DNA of 64,000 nt. Origin: Bacillota bacterium. GTDB taxonomy: Bacteria > Bacillota > Clostridia > Oscillospirales > Acutalibacteraceae. This document shows, piece by piece, positions 7,371 through 15,938 of the stretch. The stretch lies in NCBI GenBank assembly GCA_023458755.1, contig JAEWYE010000062.1, positions 1 to 64,000 of the forward strand. The letters run 5' to 3'. The notes under the pieces were generated by a model that was not told the DNA's origin, searched no databases, and saw only the letters and a program-made list of their open reading frames with translations. The stretch's first letter is position 1. Each line of letters opens with the position of its first letter. The position numbers and the translations under genes were made by a program.

Positions 7371-7943
7371 TTATTTGACATAGGTCATCCGTTCATTTTG
7401 GTAGATTCCATTCCCGGAACCGAACGCGTAATGGATATTCAATCCATCCTCCAGCCATTCTACTGAATAATCGTTCACACTAAACGGGCGGAAACCATCA
7501 TCCGTTGAATAATCGCCAATTTGTTTTATAAAAAAGGGATTTATTCTTTGGTAGAAGCTTCCTCGTCCGGCAAGCAAAAATGATTCTTCTTCAATTACAA
7601 TTTCATGCCTGCTATCCGGAGACATGAGTGTATAATATTTAGGTTCATCAATACCCAACGCAACTGCATATAGGCAAAGAATACTCCCAATAACTCCAAA
7701 AGTAACCGAAAACGCAGAATATACCCATTCTTTCTTGAAAGATGCCGACTTGCATTTCCTTAATTTTAGGCAAATCAGGAATGCAATGATAGCAAAAATG
7801 GGAATGATGCCTACTGCCATACTTGTGGTCATGCCAAAAATAAAAAGGGAGATTGAAAATAAATATTGAATTAATAGGAGTGCTACGGATAGTAGAGTTA
7901 GTACTGCTCCAAGAACAAAAAAGCAAATTCTGACTTTTCTCAA
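7371..7943 (-). CDS. Hypothetical membrane protein with an extracytoplasmic C-terminal domain
   Basis: About 190 residues with hydrophobic segments near residues 5-25, 30-55 and 75-95, separated by a lysine-rich cytoplasmic loop (CLKLRKCKSASFKKEW). A soluble C-terminal half of about 95 residues follows. I do not recognise the family; acid/aromatic-rich stretches such as YYTLMSPDSRHEIVIEEESF resemble small DUF proteins of Firmicutes. I chose the TTG at 7943, eight bases after AGGATGG. An ATG four codons upstream overlaps that ribosome site. The gene converges with the HAD gene. Confidence 0.65.
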   Translation of the reverse strand: MRKVRICFFVLGAVLTLLSVALLLIQYLFSISLFIFGMTTSMAVGIIPIFAIIAFLICLKLRKCKSASFKKEWVYSAFSVTFGVIGSILCLYAVALGIDEPKYYTLMSPDSRHEIVIEEESFLLAGRGSFYQRINPFFIKQIGDYSTDDGFRPFSVNDYSVEWLEDGLNIHYAFGSGNGIYQNERMTYVK

Positions 7944-8085
7944 CTTTATTACCATCCTTTCACTGCCAAGTGTCAGTCTGGTTTCTGTGTTACACCACTT
8001 AGTAGCCCACTCTTTTTAAACGATTTATTAACTTCCACATTATACCAGTTACATTCTGATATTGCAATATGGTTCATTTATCAAT

Positions 8086-8136
8086 AAAGGTTCTTCCGCT
8101 CTGTGCTTGTGCCAACACATTGCGAAGGAACCTTTT
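8086..8136 (-). terminator. Terminator of asnB
   Basis: Read on the minus strand, AAAGGTTCCTTCGC and GCGGAAGAACCTTT form a long stem (one bulge) around a loop that contains TGTG/CACA, ending in a short T-rich stretch, about 15 bases after the asnB stop. Confidence 0.7.
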
Positions 8137-8149
8137 GTCATATCTTTTA

Positions 8150-10027
8150 TTATTTCTTGCTGAAATCCGGAATATCCCCCGGCTCATGACCGCTGTTCTC
8201 AAAATAAATGTCATACCACACAATAAAGATAAACAGTGTCCAGATTTTGCGGCTGTAATCCTGACGTCCGCGGTAATGTTCGTCCAGAAAATGCATGAGT
8301 TCTTCGGTGTTGAAAAACTTCTTTGCGATTTTGGAGTTGAACGCTTCTTTTACAATAGTATAGTATTTTTCCTGTCTCAGCCACACGCGGGTCGGCACAG
8401 GGAAACCAAGCTTTTTCTTTTGCGCGGTAGCTTCCGGCAGATGGCGGAGTGCGGCCTGCCGCATCGCATATTTGGTGTTCTTTTTATTGACACGCAGTTT
8501 GGTCGGAATCGTCGCGGCGACCTTGAACACTTCTTTGTCAAGGAACGGTACGCGCAGCTCCAGCGAGTTGGCCATGCTCATGCGGTCTGCCTTGAGCAAA
8601 ATGTCGCCCACCATCCACATGTTAATATCTAAATACTGCATACGGGTAACTTCATCCTGATCTTTCACGCGGTCATAATATGGCTTGGTTAGCGTCTGCG
8701 GTTTGGTAACTACGGACGGATCCTTCAACAGCTTGCACTTATCTTCATAGCCGAACATTTTTGCGTTGCCGATAAAGTTCTCGTTAGTCGGCAGTTCGCC
8801 GCGGTTTACAAAGCTTTGTCCGCGGAACTGCCACGGCACCTTATTTACCATTTTGCGCATCCATGTGCGCAGTCCCTGTGGCAAAATCTTGCGGTAAAGG
8901 CGGAAAACGTCCGGTTCGTTGTAGATTGTGTACCCGCCGAACAGTTCATCCGCACCTTCGCCGGAAAGAACCACCTTCACCGATTCGCTTGCCAGCTTTG
9001 AAACAAAGTACAGCGCAATGCAGGAAGGGTCCGCCAAAGGCTGGTCCATATGATACTGCACCTTTTTAATATTGCCCCAAAACTCATCGGACTGAATCAC
9101 CTTATAATGATGGTCAACACCGATTTTCTCGGACAAATTCTTTGCAAAATCAATCTCATTGTATTTTTCACCGAAATCGAAACCGACCGTAAACGTCTTT
9201 TGGTCCGCAAAATAAGTAGAAACATAGCTGGAATCCACACCGCTGGAAAGGAAACATCCCACTTCAACATCACTGATTTTATGTGCGTTGACGGAGTTTT
9301 CAAAAACTGCTTCAATCTTGTTGATAGCATCTTCTTCAGTCAACGTATTATCCGGATTGAATTTTGGCTCCCAATACCGGGTGGTGGTAACCTCGCCGTC
9401 TTTGTACCAAAGATAATGGGCTGGCATCAGGCAATAAACACCCTCGAAAAAGGTTTCAGGCGGCACCGCGTACTGGAACGACAGGTAATTATTCAAAGTG
9501 TTGTAATTGAATTTTTTCTCAAATCCCGGGAATTCCAAAATGCTCTTGATTTCGGAGCCGTAGACGAATTTTCCGTCCACCATAGTGTAATGCATCGGCT
9601 TGATTCCAAAGAAATCGCGTGCAATAAATAAGGATTTTTCAATCGTATCCCAAATTGCGAAAGCGAACATGCCGCGCAGACGGTTCAGCATATCCTCGTG
9701 CCATTCTTCAAAACCATGAATCAGGACTTCGGAATCGGTCAGTGTTGTGAACCGGTGTCCCTTCTCAATCAGCGCCTTGCGCAAATCCTGATAATTATAA
9801 ATCTCGCCGTTGAACATCAGCACCAGTGTTTTATCTTCATTATAAATAGGCTGATTACCTGAATCACTGATATCGATAATACTTAAACGCCGAAAGCCCA
9901 TCGCAATAGTATCGTCTTTAAAAATACCGCAGCTATCAGGCCCGCGGTGAGTGATTTTATCCGTCATGTTTTTAATGACGTTGTCGCGGTCAATAATTTC
10001 CCCTGTAAATCCGCACAGTCCACACAT
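8150..10027 (-). CDS. asnB: Asparagine synthase (glutamine-hydrolysing)
   Basis: Makes asparagine from aspartate, glutamine and ATP. The protein (625 residues) has the N-terminal class II glutaminase domain starting MCGLCGF, so Cys2 becomes the catalytic nucleophile after Met removal, with THRGPDS and NGEIYNY blocks. The C-terminal synthetase domain has the PP-loop CFLSSGVDSSYVS (about residues 258-270) and the VVLSGEGADELFGGY block. Length matches bacterial AsnB. It is transcribed with the CpXC gene and mnmA upstream in the same direction, but a gap of about 150 bases suggests a separate promoter. No T-box leader was seen. Confidence 0.95.
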   Translation of the reverse strand: MCGLCGFTGEIIDRDNVIKNMTDKITHRGPDSCGIFKDDTIAMGFRRLSIIDISDSGNQPIYNEDKTLVLMFNGEIYNYQDLRKALIEKGHRFTTLTDSEVLIHGFEEWHEDMLNRLRGMFAFAIWDTIEKSLFIARDFFGIKPMHYTMVDGKFVYGSEIKSILEFPGFEKKFNYNTLNNYLSFQYAVPPETFFEGVYCLMPAHYLWYKDGEVTTTRYWEPKFNPDNTLTEEDAINKIEAVFENSVNAHKISDVEVGCFLSSGVDSSYVSTYFADQKTFTVGFDFGEKYNEIDFAKNLSEKIGVDHHYKVIQSDEFWGNIKKVQYHMDQPLADPSCIALYFVSKLASESVKVVLSGEGADELFGGYTIYNEPDVFRLYRKILPQGLRTWMRKMVNKVPWQFRGQSFVNRGELPTNENFIGNAKMFGYEDKCKLLKDPSVVTKPQTLTKPYYDRVKDQDEVTRMQYLDINMWMVGDILLKADRMSMANSLELRVPFLDKEVFKVAATIPTKLRVNKKNTKYAMRQAALRHLPEATAQKKKLGFPVPTRVWLRQEKYYTIVKEAFNSKIAKKFFNTEELMHFLDEHYRGRQDYSRKIWTLFIFIVWYDIYFENSGHEPGDIPDFSKK

Positions 10028-10174
10028 ATTTTTTCTCCTTTGCTCCTTGTTTCTTATATTGTCAACAGCAAAAATTTGCCGTCAAATTCTATGGGTACAC
10101 GGATTCAGTCATCAGAATTGACTTTATCCGTATTTCCTTATATTCACGCCCAAAAAGCTTCTCAATTATCCGGC

Positions 10175-10828
10175 TTATTCGTTCTGCTGATATTCATCCA
10201 GCAGTTCCTGCGCTAAATCGGAATTCACCCACAAAAACTCTGTTTCGCTTTCGTGAAAATGAACGTTCGAAACAATCTCCTTGGATTTTTGATACACATC
10301 CATTCGTGTTCCCTGATACACCGGCTGTTCTGTTCCCTCAAAAAAGAAAGAAAAGCCAATATGATTGGAAACCTCATCTGCTGTGGAAAAAAAACCGAAA
10401 GCGGCTTTATTCTCATGCTTTTTACGCACAATTTCCGTCAGCGCGAATTTTACCAGTTCAACCGCCACATCATCCAGACCGGCTTCAAAAATCAAAACCT
10501 TTTCTTTCAGCTCGGCAAGGTTTGAAACCAGCCGTTTTTTAATTCCGCTCAACTGCGGAAACTGCTCCTCTAAATTTTTCAGCGCATCGGTGTTGCCGTT
10601 TGGAGCTACACAAATCATCAATTTCCTATTTTTATCATGATACAGACAAGGGTACACAAGCTGCATCTGGTAACCGCAGTCTGGGCAATCCCAGTCAAAC
10701 AGCGTTTCTTTCAAGACTTTTTCCCGCAATTCCGGATTTGAAGCGATATTCATTCCCGGCCACATCTGGGTTTTCTTAATTGCTCCGCATTTTGGGCAGC
10801 TCACTTCTTTACAGATACAGGTGGACAT
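10175..10828 (-). CDS. CpXC-domain protein with zinc-finger cysteines
   Basis: A 217-residue soluble protein whose N-terminus has two CxxC pairs, ITCP-type at CICKEVSCPKCG (about residues 4-15) and DWDCPDCGYQ (about 46-55). These define the CpXC domain, an uncharacterised domain thought to bind zinc. The C-terminal half has no motif I can name. It lies 26 bases downstream of mnmA in the same direction, so it is probably co-transcribed with that tRNA-thiolation gene. No enzymatic role can be assigned. Confidence 0.75.
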   Translation of the reverse strand: MSTCICKEVSCPKCGAIKKTQMWPGMNIASNPELREKVLKETLFDWDCPDCGYQMQLVYPCLYHDKNRKLMICVAPNGNTDALKNLEEQFPQLSGIKKRLVSNLAELKEKVLIFEAGLDDVAVELVKFALTEIVRKKHENKAAFGFFSTADEVSNHIGFSFFFEGTEQPVYQGTRMDVYQKSKEIVSNVHFHESETEFLWVNSDLAQELLDEYQQNE

Positions 10829-10854
10829 TCTTACACCCCGCTCTATGTATTGGA

Positions 10855-11931
10855 TTAATTCGCGGCAACAATGGTACCGCCGCCCACTACAAGATCACCG
10901 TCATAAAATACGACAGCCTGTCCGGGCGTAATGGAACGCTGCGGCTGGGCAAATTCCACTTTTACCGTTTGGTCGGCAAGCGGAATCAGCTTTGCGGCAG
11001 CAGGCTGAGCCTGGTAACGCACTTTGGAGGTTACCTCCGTCTCCTGTTTCAGCGTATCAAAAGGAATAAAGTTGAGGTCGGACGCAATCAGTGAATCCGC
11101 ATACTGGCTGCCCTCGCGTCCCAGTACAATCTGATTGCTTTCGGGATTGATCCCCGTTACGTACATCGGCTCCGGAAAGCTGATGCCAAGACCTTTACGC
11201 TGGCCGACCGTGTAATGCGTAATTCCCCTATGGGTACCCAAAACCTTGCCGGTAATATCTACAAAATGACCCTGCGGTGCTTTTGTACCTGTGTAACGCT
11301 CAATAAAGCCCGCATAGTCATTGTTTTCAACAAAGCAAATTTCCTGACTGTCCGGCTTGTGCGCCACCGGCAGTCCGGCCTCCTCCGCCATGGCTCTTGC
11401 CTGCGGCTTGGTGTATGCTCCAAGCGGCATGAGCGTGTGGCTTAGCTGATATTGGGTCAGGGAATAAAGCACATAACTCTGATCCTTGCTGGCGGGCGCT
11501 TTTTTCAGCAGCCAACGGCCAGCGGTGTTCTGCTCAATTACCGCGTAATGTCCGGTAGCAACGTAATCAAAGTCCAGCTCCATCGCACGGCGGAGCATCG
11601 CATTGAATTTTACGTGGCGGTTGCAGGCGATGCATGGGTTCGGTGTGCGCCCCGCCGCGTATTCCGCGGCAAAATAATCAATGACGTCCTTTTGAAAAAC
11701 GTCGGTAAAATTCAGTACCAAATGTTCAATGCCAAGCTTGTACGCAACACGGCGGGCATCGTCGATATCATCCAGAGAGCAGCAGCCGCCCGAAGCACTC
11801 TGCTGCATGTATTCATCCGGCCGTAGCCGCATGGTCACTCCGGTAACCTCGTAGCCGGCACGCAATAACAGTAAAGCGGCAACGGAGCTGTCTACGCCGC
11901 CGCTCATTCCCAACATTACCTTCTTTTTCAT
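10855..11931 (-). CDS. mnmA: tRNA-specific 2-thiouridylase MnmA
   Basis: Catalyses 2-thiolation of uridine 34 in tRNA-Lys, -Glu and -Gln. The 358-residue protein carries the PP-loop ATP motif GMSGGVDSSVAALLL (about residues 8-22). It also has the catalytic cysteines in TPNPCIACNRHVKF (about 98) and DSQEICFVENNDY (about 196), and C-terminal beta-barrel motifs such as TVGQRKGLGI. Its ATG overlaps the stop codon of the upstream flavodoxin gene (ATGA at 11928-11931), which implies translational coupling. Confidence 0.96.
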   Translation of the reverse strand: MKKKVMLGMSGGVDSSVAALLLLRAGYEVTGVTMRLRPDEYMQQSASGGCCSLDDIDDARRVAYKLGIEHLVLNFTDVFQKDVIDYFAAEYAAGRTPNPCIACNRHVKFNAMLRRAMELDFDYVATGHYAVIEQNTAGRWLLKKAPASKDQSYVLYSLTQYQLSHTLMPLGAYTKPQARAMAEEAGLPVAHKPDSQEICFVENNDYAGFIERYTGTKAPQGHFVDITGKVLGTHRGITHYTVGQRKGLGISFPEPMYVTGINPESNQIVLGREGSQYADSLIASDLNFIPFDTLKQETEVTSKVRYQAQPAAAKLIPLADQTVKVEFAQPQRSITPGQAVVFYDGDLVVGGGTIVAAN

Positions 11932-12434
11932 TGTACCGTTCCTTCTGCCAAAACCAAATGATCCTGCTCATCGACAGCAAAAACTTTTTTGCCCGACCTT
12001 AACTCCGCCATATGTGCTTCATCGCCTTGAAATGTGAGCACATTGGGACAAACAGCCCCCTGCTTCTCGATTTCTTCCCGCAGCATATCGGCAGCGTTTT
12101 CCGGATTGTTGCTGTAAACGAGCAAGCCATACACTTTTTTCCCCGAAATATCGTATTCTCGTAAAAAATCGTTCATGGCCGGAGTAACGCTTCGCGCCCA
12201 CACAGGGGTGGCGACAATCAGGCAATCATAGCTTGCAATATCGCTGTGTACCGGACGGATATCGCTGGATAAGCGTCTGCGCGCCTTTAATACGCCGGAG
12301 GTGAACGCACTGAATTTATTCCGGTGCGCTATCTCCTTCAGCTCAACAAAATCCGCTCCGAGCGTTTTTGCCAGATTGCCGCAAATTCTTTTCGTTTTTC
12401 CGGTAAAGGAATAACAAAGGACCAAGGGTTTCAT
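11928..12434 (-). CDS. Flavodoxin-family protein
   Basis: A 168-residue flavodoxin-like protein. The N-terminal MKPLVLCYSFTGKTKRICG corresponds to the FMN phosphate-binding loop (S/T-x-T-G-x-T), and VATPVWARSVTPAMNDFL matches the P-x-W/Y loop that stacks on the flavin. Such proteins are usually small NAD(P)H:quinone or electron-transfer flavoproteins. The start at 12434 follows AAAGGTG; an upstream in-frame extension of 63 very basic residues overlaps the preceding gene and has no such site. It ends in a 4-base overlap with mnmA. A link between this flavoprotein and tRNA thiolation is possible but unproven. Confidence 0.82.
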   Translation of the reverse strand: MKPLVLCYSFTGKTKRICGNLAKTLGADFVELKEIAHRNKFSAFTSGVLKARRRLSSDIRPVHSDIASYDCLIVATPVWARSVTPAMNDFLREYDISGKKVYGLLVYSNNPENAADMLREEIEKQGAVCPNVLTFQGDEAHMAELRSGKKVFAVDEQDHLVLAEGTVQ

Positions 12435-12474
12435 TCCATTAACACCTTTCGCTGGGATTTTTATTTTGTACTGA

Positions 12475-13008
12475 TTACGGTTCGTCAGTCGGGATGGTAT
12501 CGCTGTAGGAAGGATCGGCTGCTTCCTCATCTTCCTCGATTTCCTGCTCATCGTCACGCCATGGAGTTTTCGGGTGCAGAATGTTTTGTATGGTTTCTGC
12601 GTCGTCCTCGGCTTCATCCTCAATGCCGTCGAGTTTTTTCAAATCTTCCTCATAGTTTTCAAAGCATTCATCACAGTCTTCGCAATCACAGCAGTCGTCG
12701 TCCTCGTCGCAATCACACACCGGTTCTTCCTCCGGCGTAAGCAAATCATCCAGCTTCTGCAATGCACGGTCACGGCGCTTATTCGCGTTTTCAATCGCAT
12801 TGCAATAAATTTCCGTTTCGGCGTTCTGCTCATCGCGCAAATTTCGGTAATAATACTTACCAAGCGATATATATGCGCGCTGCGCGCTGTCCTCTTCATT
12901 GCGGATGACCAACTTCACGCGATTAATCAAAGCTATTTTACGGTTTTTTTCTACTACAAAATCAATTGCCTTTGAAAAGCTATTGCCCACGTTGCTTAAA
13001 AAACTCAT
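12475..13008 (-). CDS. Acidic protein with a Cys-Asp cluster, unknown function
   Basis: A 177-residue protein with an ordinary helical N-terminal half (residues 1-85, MSFLSNVGNSFSKAIDFV at the start) and a highly acidic C-terminal half. Residues about 96-116 hold seven cysteines interspersed with aspartate and glutamate (CDCDEDDDCCDCEDCDEC). The tail is more than one third Asp/Glu. The cysteine cluster could bind metal, but its spacing is not a known zinc-finger or ferredoxin pattern. Good ribosome site AAGGAGG. It is the first gene of the run leading to the flavodoxin and mnmA. I do not recognise the family. Confidence 0.7.
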   Translation of the reverse strand: MSFLSNVGNSFSKAIDFVVEKNRKIALINRVKLVIRNEEDSAQRAYISLGKYYYRNLRDEQNAETEIYCNAIENANKRRDRALQKLDDLLTPEEEPVCDCDEDDDCCDCEDCDECFENYEEDLKKLDGIEDEAEDDAETIQNILHPKTPWRDDEQEIEEDEEAADPSYSDTIPTDEP

Positions 13009-13332
13009 AAGTCCTCCTTTTTATTCTCCGACGATGCCGAATTTGAACATCTGCCGCTATCCCGTCGGCTATTAACAGCAGAAAGTATTCGATTGATTTT
13101 GAATTCATTTTCTTATTTTATCCTTCTTATTATATCGCAAAAGCATGGGAAATAACAGAAATATTTTTACAAAATTCCGTTATACTAAAATTCAATGAAA
13201 AAGTACAGAAAATCCAATCAAAACCTTACTCATATAGGTTTTGACACGGGTTTTTAACCATACTTTCATTGGAATCCCGATTATTCTCATATTCGACAAA
13301 AAATAATATTTTTTAAATTTATTGGATAAATA

Positions 13333-13361
13333 TTGATAAATCTTATCGAATGTTGTAGAAT
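13333..13361 (+). promoter_or_regulatory. Promoter candidate for the bactofilin gene
   Basis: TTGATA (13333-13338), a 17-base spacer and TAGAAT (13356-13361), about 110 bases before the start codon. The stretch 13009-13455 otherwise holds AT-rich sequence and no gene I can support. Confidence 0.5.
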
Positions 13362-13470
13362 GAATTAAATGGGTGCTTTCTCATTCATTTCTATTTGCCT
13401 CAAAAATTTTATTTGCGTATATCATATACGCACTATGAGATAAAAAACAAGCAGCATGGAGGTTTTTTCA

Positions 13471-14346
13471 ATGGGTGCAAATGAAAACACAGGCGACAAA
13501 ATGAAAAAAGCTTTAAAAAGAATATGGGATGGTCCTGTTGAAACAAAAGCAGATGAGGAAAGTCCGAAAGAAGAAGGAAAAGTAGAAGTACTTCAAACAG
13601 AGACTCCCAAAGATGCTTTTGCAGCAGATGACCGTTCAGTTCAAGTCGCACCTCCGACAGCCGCTGAATTTAATACCCTGATAAAAGAAAATCTTTTGAA
13701 GTTTGAGTCTGCTAAAAAAGAAAAAGAAGAAAATCTGTTTGCTCCGTCTTATAATGCGGGCAGGAAAGGTGAGCCAGATATGATGAGCGATACCGCAATT
13801 GACAATACCACGGATATTTTTTCCGCCGCGCCGGTAAGCGCAAGTTCCGAAGTAACCACAATTTCAAAAGGAACCTCCATTGTGGGCGAAATACACTCCG
13901 ACAGCAATATTGACCTGCTCGGCACCATGAAAGGCAACGTAATAACCAAGGGCAATGTAAATGTTTCCGGTAAAGTTCTGGGTGATATTAAAGGCGCAAA
14001 TGTTGATTTGTCCGGCTGCACCGTGCAGGGCAATATTATCGCTTCCGGGATGCTTACCATTGACAACGATTCGGTTCTGGTCGGTGATATCAAGGCCGAA
14101 AACCTCTCCATCAACGGCAAGCTGAAGGGTAATGCACAGATTCGCAATATGTTTACCTGCCAAAGTGAAGCGCTTATTTTGGGTAATGTAACGGCAGCAG
14201 TTGCCTCAATCAACGAAGGCGCAAAGCTGCAGGGTACCATGCAGATTGTCAACGGACAGATTGCGGATATTAAGATTTCCGAGGAAGAAGCCAACGGCTG
14301 GATTGCAAAAGCTCCGAACGCCATTCCGACAATTCTGGATAAATAA
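13471..14346 (+). CDS. Bactofilin-family polymer-forming protein
   Basis: Bactofilins are cytoskeletal beta-helix proteins that self-assemble at the membrane and help to place cell-wall or sporulation machinery. The 291-residue protein has a charged, probably disordered N-terminal region (about 1-120) and a C-terminal bactofilin domain. The domain starts TTISKGTSIVGEIHSDSNID and has repeated short beta-strand units with glycine turns (GTMKGNVITKGNVNVSGKV, GDIKGANVDLSG). The start at 13471 follows GGAGG by eight bases; the ATG 15 bases upstream lies in that ribosome site. The long N-terminal tail is unusual for compact bactofilins but known in Clostridia. Confidence 0.88.
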   Translation: MGANENTGDKMKKALKRIWDGPVETKADEESPKEEGKVEVLQTETPKDAFAADDRSVQVAPPTAAEFNTLIKENLLKFESAKKEKEENLFAPSYNAGRKGEPDMMSDTAIDNTTDIFSAAPVSASSEVTTISKGTSIVGEIHSDSNIDLLGTMKGNVITKGNVNVSGKVLGDIKGANVDLSGCTVQGNIIASGMLTIDNDSVLVGDIKAENLSINGKLKGNAQIRNMFTCQSEALILGNVTAAVASINEGAKLQGTMQIVNGQIADIKISEEEANGWIAKAPNAIPTILDK

Positions 14347-14364
14347 ATATCTTACAAAAAGTAT

Positions 14365-14401
14365 AAGGTGTCTTACGCAAGGCGTAGGGCACCTTTTTTT
14401 G
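14365..14401 (+). terminator. Terminator of the bactofilin gene
   Basis: AAGGTGTCTTACGC (14365-14378) pairs with GCGTAGGGCACCTT across a very short loop, all pairs allowed with G-U, and ends in eight Ts. Confidence 0.88.
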
Positions 14402-14599
14402 TTGTATTATCTTGCCGCGTGCAGATATCCTTATACAAATTTTTTGAATGCGGCTAAAGTCTGCTATAATTGAAAGGCACAGAAATCAAAGATTGCCTCT
14501 CGAAAACAGCAGTCAGTTACGCGAAAATTTCGTATAAGTTCTTTCTTTTCACAGATACTAAAAATGCATGAAACCATGAGAAAGAAAGGAAATTATGGG

Positions 14600-14749
14600 A
14601 TGGACAACAACAAAAACAGAATGAAAGACCGCGAAAAAAGCAACCCGGAGCTGCGAAAAATGCATCCGAAACAAAACGCGGATGTAGGAATCGTAAACGG
14701 GGAAAAAATCGGACTTCATGACGGAAAGCATGAACGCAACGGCAACTAG
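14600..14749 (+). CDS. Small hydrophilic protein, 49 residues
   Basis: A short, very charged protein starting MDNNKNRMKDREKSNPEL and ending in glycine/histidine/asparagine-rich sequence. AAAGGA lies about 11 bases before the ATG at 14600; earlier in-frame ATGs at 14564 and 14576 have weaker context. It has no hydrophobic segment and no motif I recognise. Composition recalls small spore-associated proteins of Firmicutes, but no SASP motif is present. It lies 41 bases before the HMA-like gene and may be co-transcribed. Confidence 0.5.
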   Translation: MDNNKNRMKDREKSNPELRKMHPKQNADVGIVNGEKIGLHDGKHERNGN

Positions 14750-14790
14750 CCGAATTTACAAATTAAATTATAGCAGAAATGGAGAAAAAA

Positions 14791-15000
14791 ATGAATACAG
14801 TAACCTGCGTTGTTTCCGGAATACCAAATAAAGCATCCAAAACCCAAATTAAAAATGCTCTGGATAAAATAGAAGGAGTTCAGGAGGTCGGCGTTAGTCT
14901 GGCAACCGGTACCATCAAGGTTGAATATAACGAGCCTGCCACTGCGGTTGAAATCAAGGATTGCATTGAGAATACCGGATTTAAAATTGAATATGAGTAA
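14791..15000 (+). CDS. Heavy-metal-associated (HMA) fold protein lacking the CxxC metal site
   Basis: A 69-residue protein with the whole beta-alpha-beta-beta-alpha-beta pattern of copper chaperones (CopZ type). It has NALDKIEGVQEVGVSLATG for the first helix and strand turn, IKVEYNEPATAVEIKDCIEN for the second half, and the final TGFKIEYE. The metal loop, normally MxCxxC, is VSGIPNKASK with no cysteine, so copper binding in the usual way is not possible. Cysteines occur only at residue 6 and in the second helix. The start at 14791 has GGAG seven bases upstream. The role may be protein interaction rather than metal transfer. Confidence 0.75.
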   Translation: MNTVTCVVSGIPNKASKTQIKNALDKIEGVQEVGVSLATGTIKVEYNEPATAVEIKDCIENTGFKIEYE

Positions 15001-15007
15001 TAAAAAT

Positions 15008-15037
15008 AGCAAGGAGTCACAAAAGTGGCTCCTTGCT
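15008..15037. terminator. Terminator between convergent genes
   Basis: AGCAAGGAGTCAC (15008-15020) and GTGGCTCCTTGCT (15025-15037) form a 13-bp stem with a 4-base loop. The T-run (ATTTTTATT) is on the minus-strand side, so it best serves the ABC transporter operon, but it also follows the HMA-like gene. Confidence 0.8.
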
Positions 15038-15053
15038 GAATTTACGGTTATTT

Positions 15054-15938
15054 TTATTTTACCTGACCGCCCTCGACGACAAGATTATCCGCGTTAACAC
15101 TGCTGCCGTAAACGGGAGCTAACGTTTTTTCATAGTCTGCGTGGAAGAATTTCTCGCTTGCCAAGGACTTGATTTCATCATTAATCCAGTTAAGCAGTTC
15201 GGTATTGCCCTTTTGTACCGCCGGAGCGATGGTGTCAAGGCTTCCGAGGGATTCGATACCGACTTTAAATCCTTTGTTTTCAATCGCCCATGCCAGCACC
15301 TCTGTATTATCGGTGGAGAAGGCATCTCCGCGGCCATCCAGCAGCGCGTTATACGCCTCGGTGTATTGGTCAAACTTCAAAAGCTTTACATCCGGATAGT
15401 TCTTTGTGAAATAAGTTTCAGCGGTTGTGCCCTTTGCCACAATCAGTGTCTTTCCTTTTAATTGGGAAGGATCGGTTATCAATGCTTTTTCGGGAGATAC
15501 AACGCCCAGTGCCACTTTCATATAAGGAAGCGCAAAATCGACCTTCTGCGCACGCTCATCCGTTACTGTAAAGTTGGCAAGAATAATATCAGCCTTGCCG
15601 GTTTGAAGATATTCTACACGGCTGGCCGGTTCAACCGAAACGAATTCCACTTTCACGCCCAAATCCTTGCCGATTCGGTTGGCATAATAAACATCATAAC
15701 CCTGATATGCGCCGTTGGAATCTACATACCCAAAAGGCTTTTTATCGCTGAATACGCCGATTATCACTTTGCCGCTTGCTTTAATTTCGCTCAGTGATCT
15801 GGCCTTGCCGTTTGCCGATGCAGCCGCCTTGGATGCCTCGCTCCCGGAATTCCCGGTACTGGAACCGCACGCGGAAAATGCACCGACCGTGAATGCCAAT
15901 GTCAATACGATGGACAGAACTTTTATAAATTTTTTCAT
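15054..15938 (-). CDS. Cysteine/cystine ABC transporter substrate-binding lipoprotein (CjaA-like)
   Basis: A 294-residue lipoprotein: signal peptide with lipobox FSAC near residue 24, then a family 3 solute-binding protein. Blocks such as GVFSDKKPFGYVD, DIILANFTVTDERAQKVDFA, PYMKVALGVVSP, KGTTAETYFTKNYPDVK and DGRGDAFSTDN closely resemble, from memory, CjaA of Campylobacter, whose ligand is cysteine. The arginine and aspartate that bind the amino-acid carboxylate and amine are present in the usual places. It is the last gene of a four-gene operon (two permeases, ATPase, binding protein). The Cys-rich leader peptide upstream (18218-18337) independently supports cysteine as the substrate. Confidence 0.88.
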   Translation of the reverse strand: MKKFIKVLSIVLTLAFTVGAFSACGSSTGNSGSEASKAAASANGKARSLSEIKASGKVIIGVFSDKKPFGYVDSNGAYQGYDVYYANRIGKDLGVKVEFVSVEPASRVEYLQTGKADIILANFTVTDERAQKVDFALPYMKVALGVVSPEKALITDPSQLKGKTLIVAKGTTAETYFTKNYPDVKLLKFDQYTEAYNALLDGRGDAFSTDNTEVLAWAIENKGFKVGIESLGSLDTIAPAVQKGNTELLNWINDEIKSLASEKFFHADYEKTLAPVYGSSVNADNLVVEGGQVK

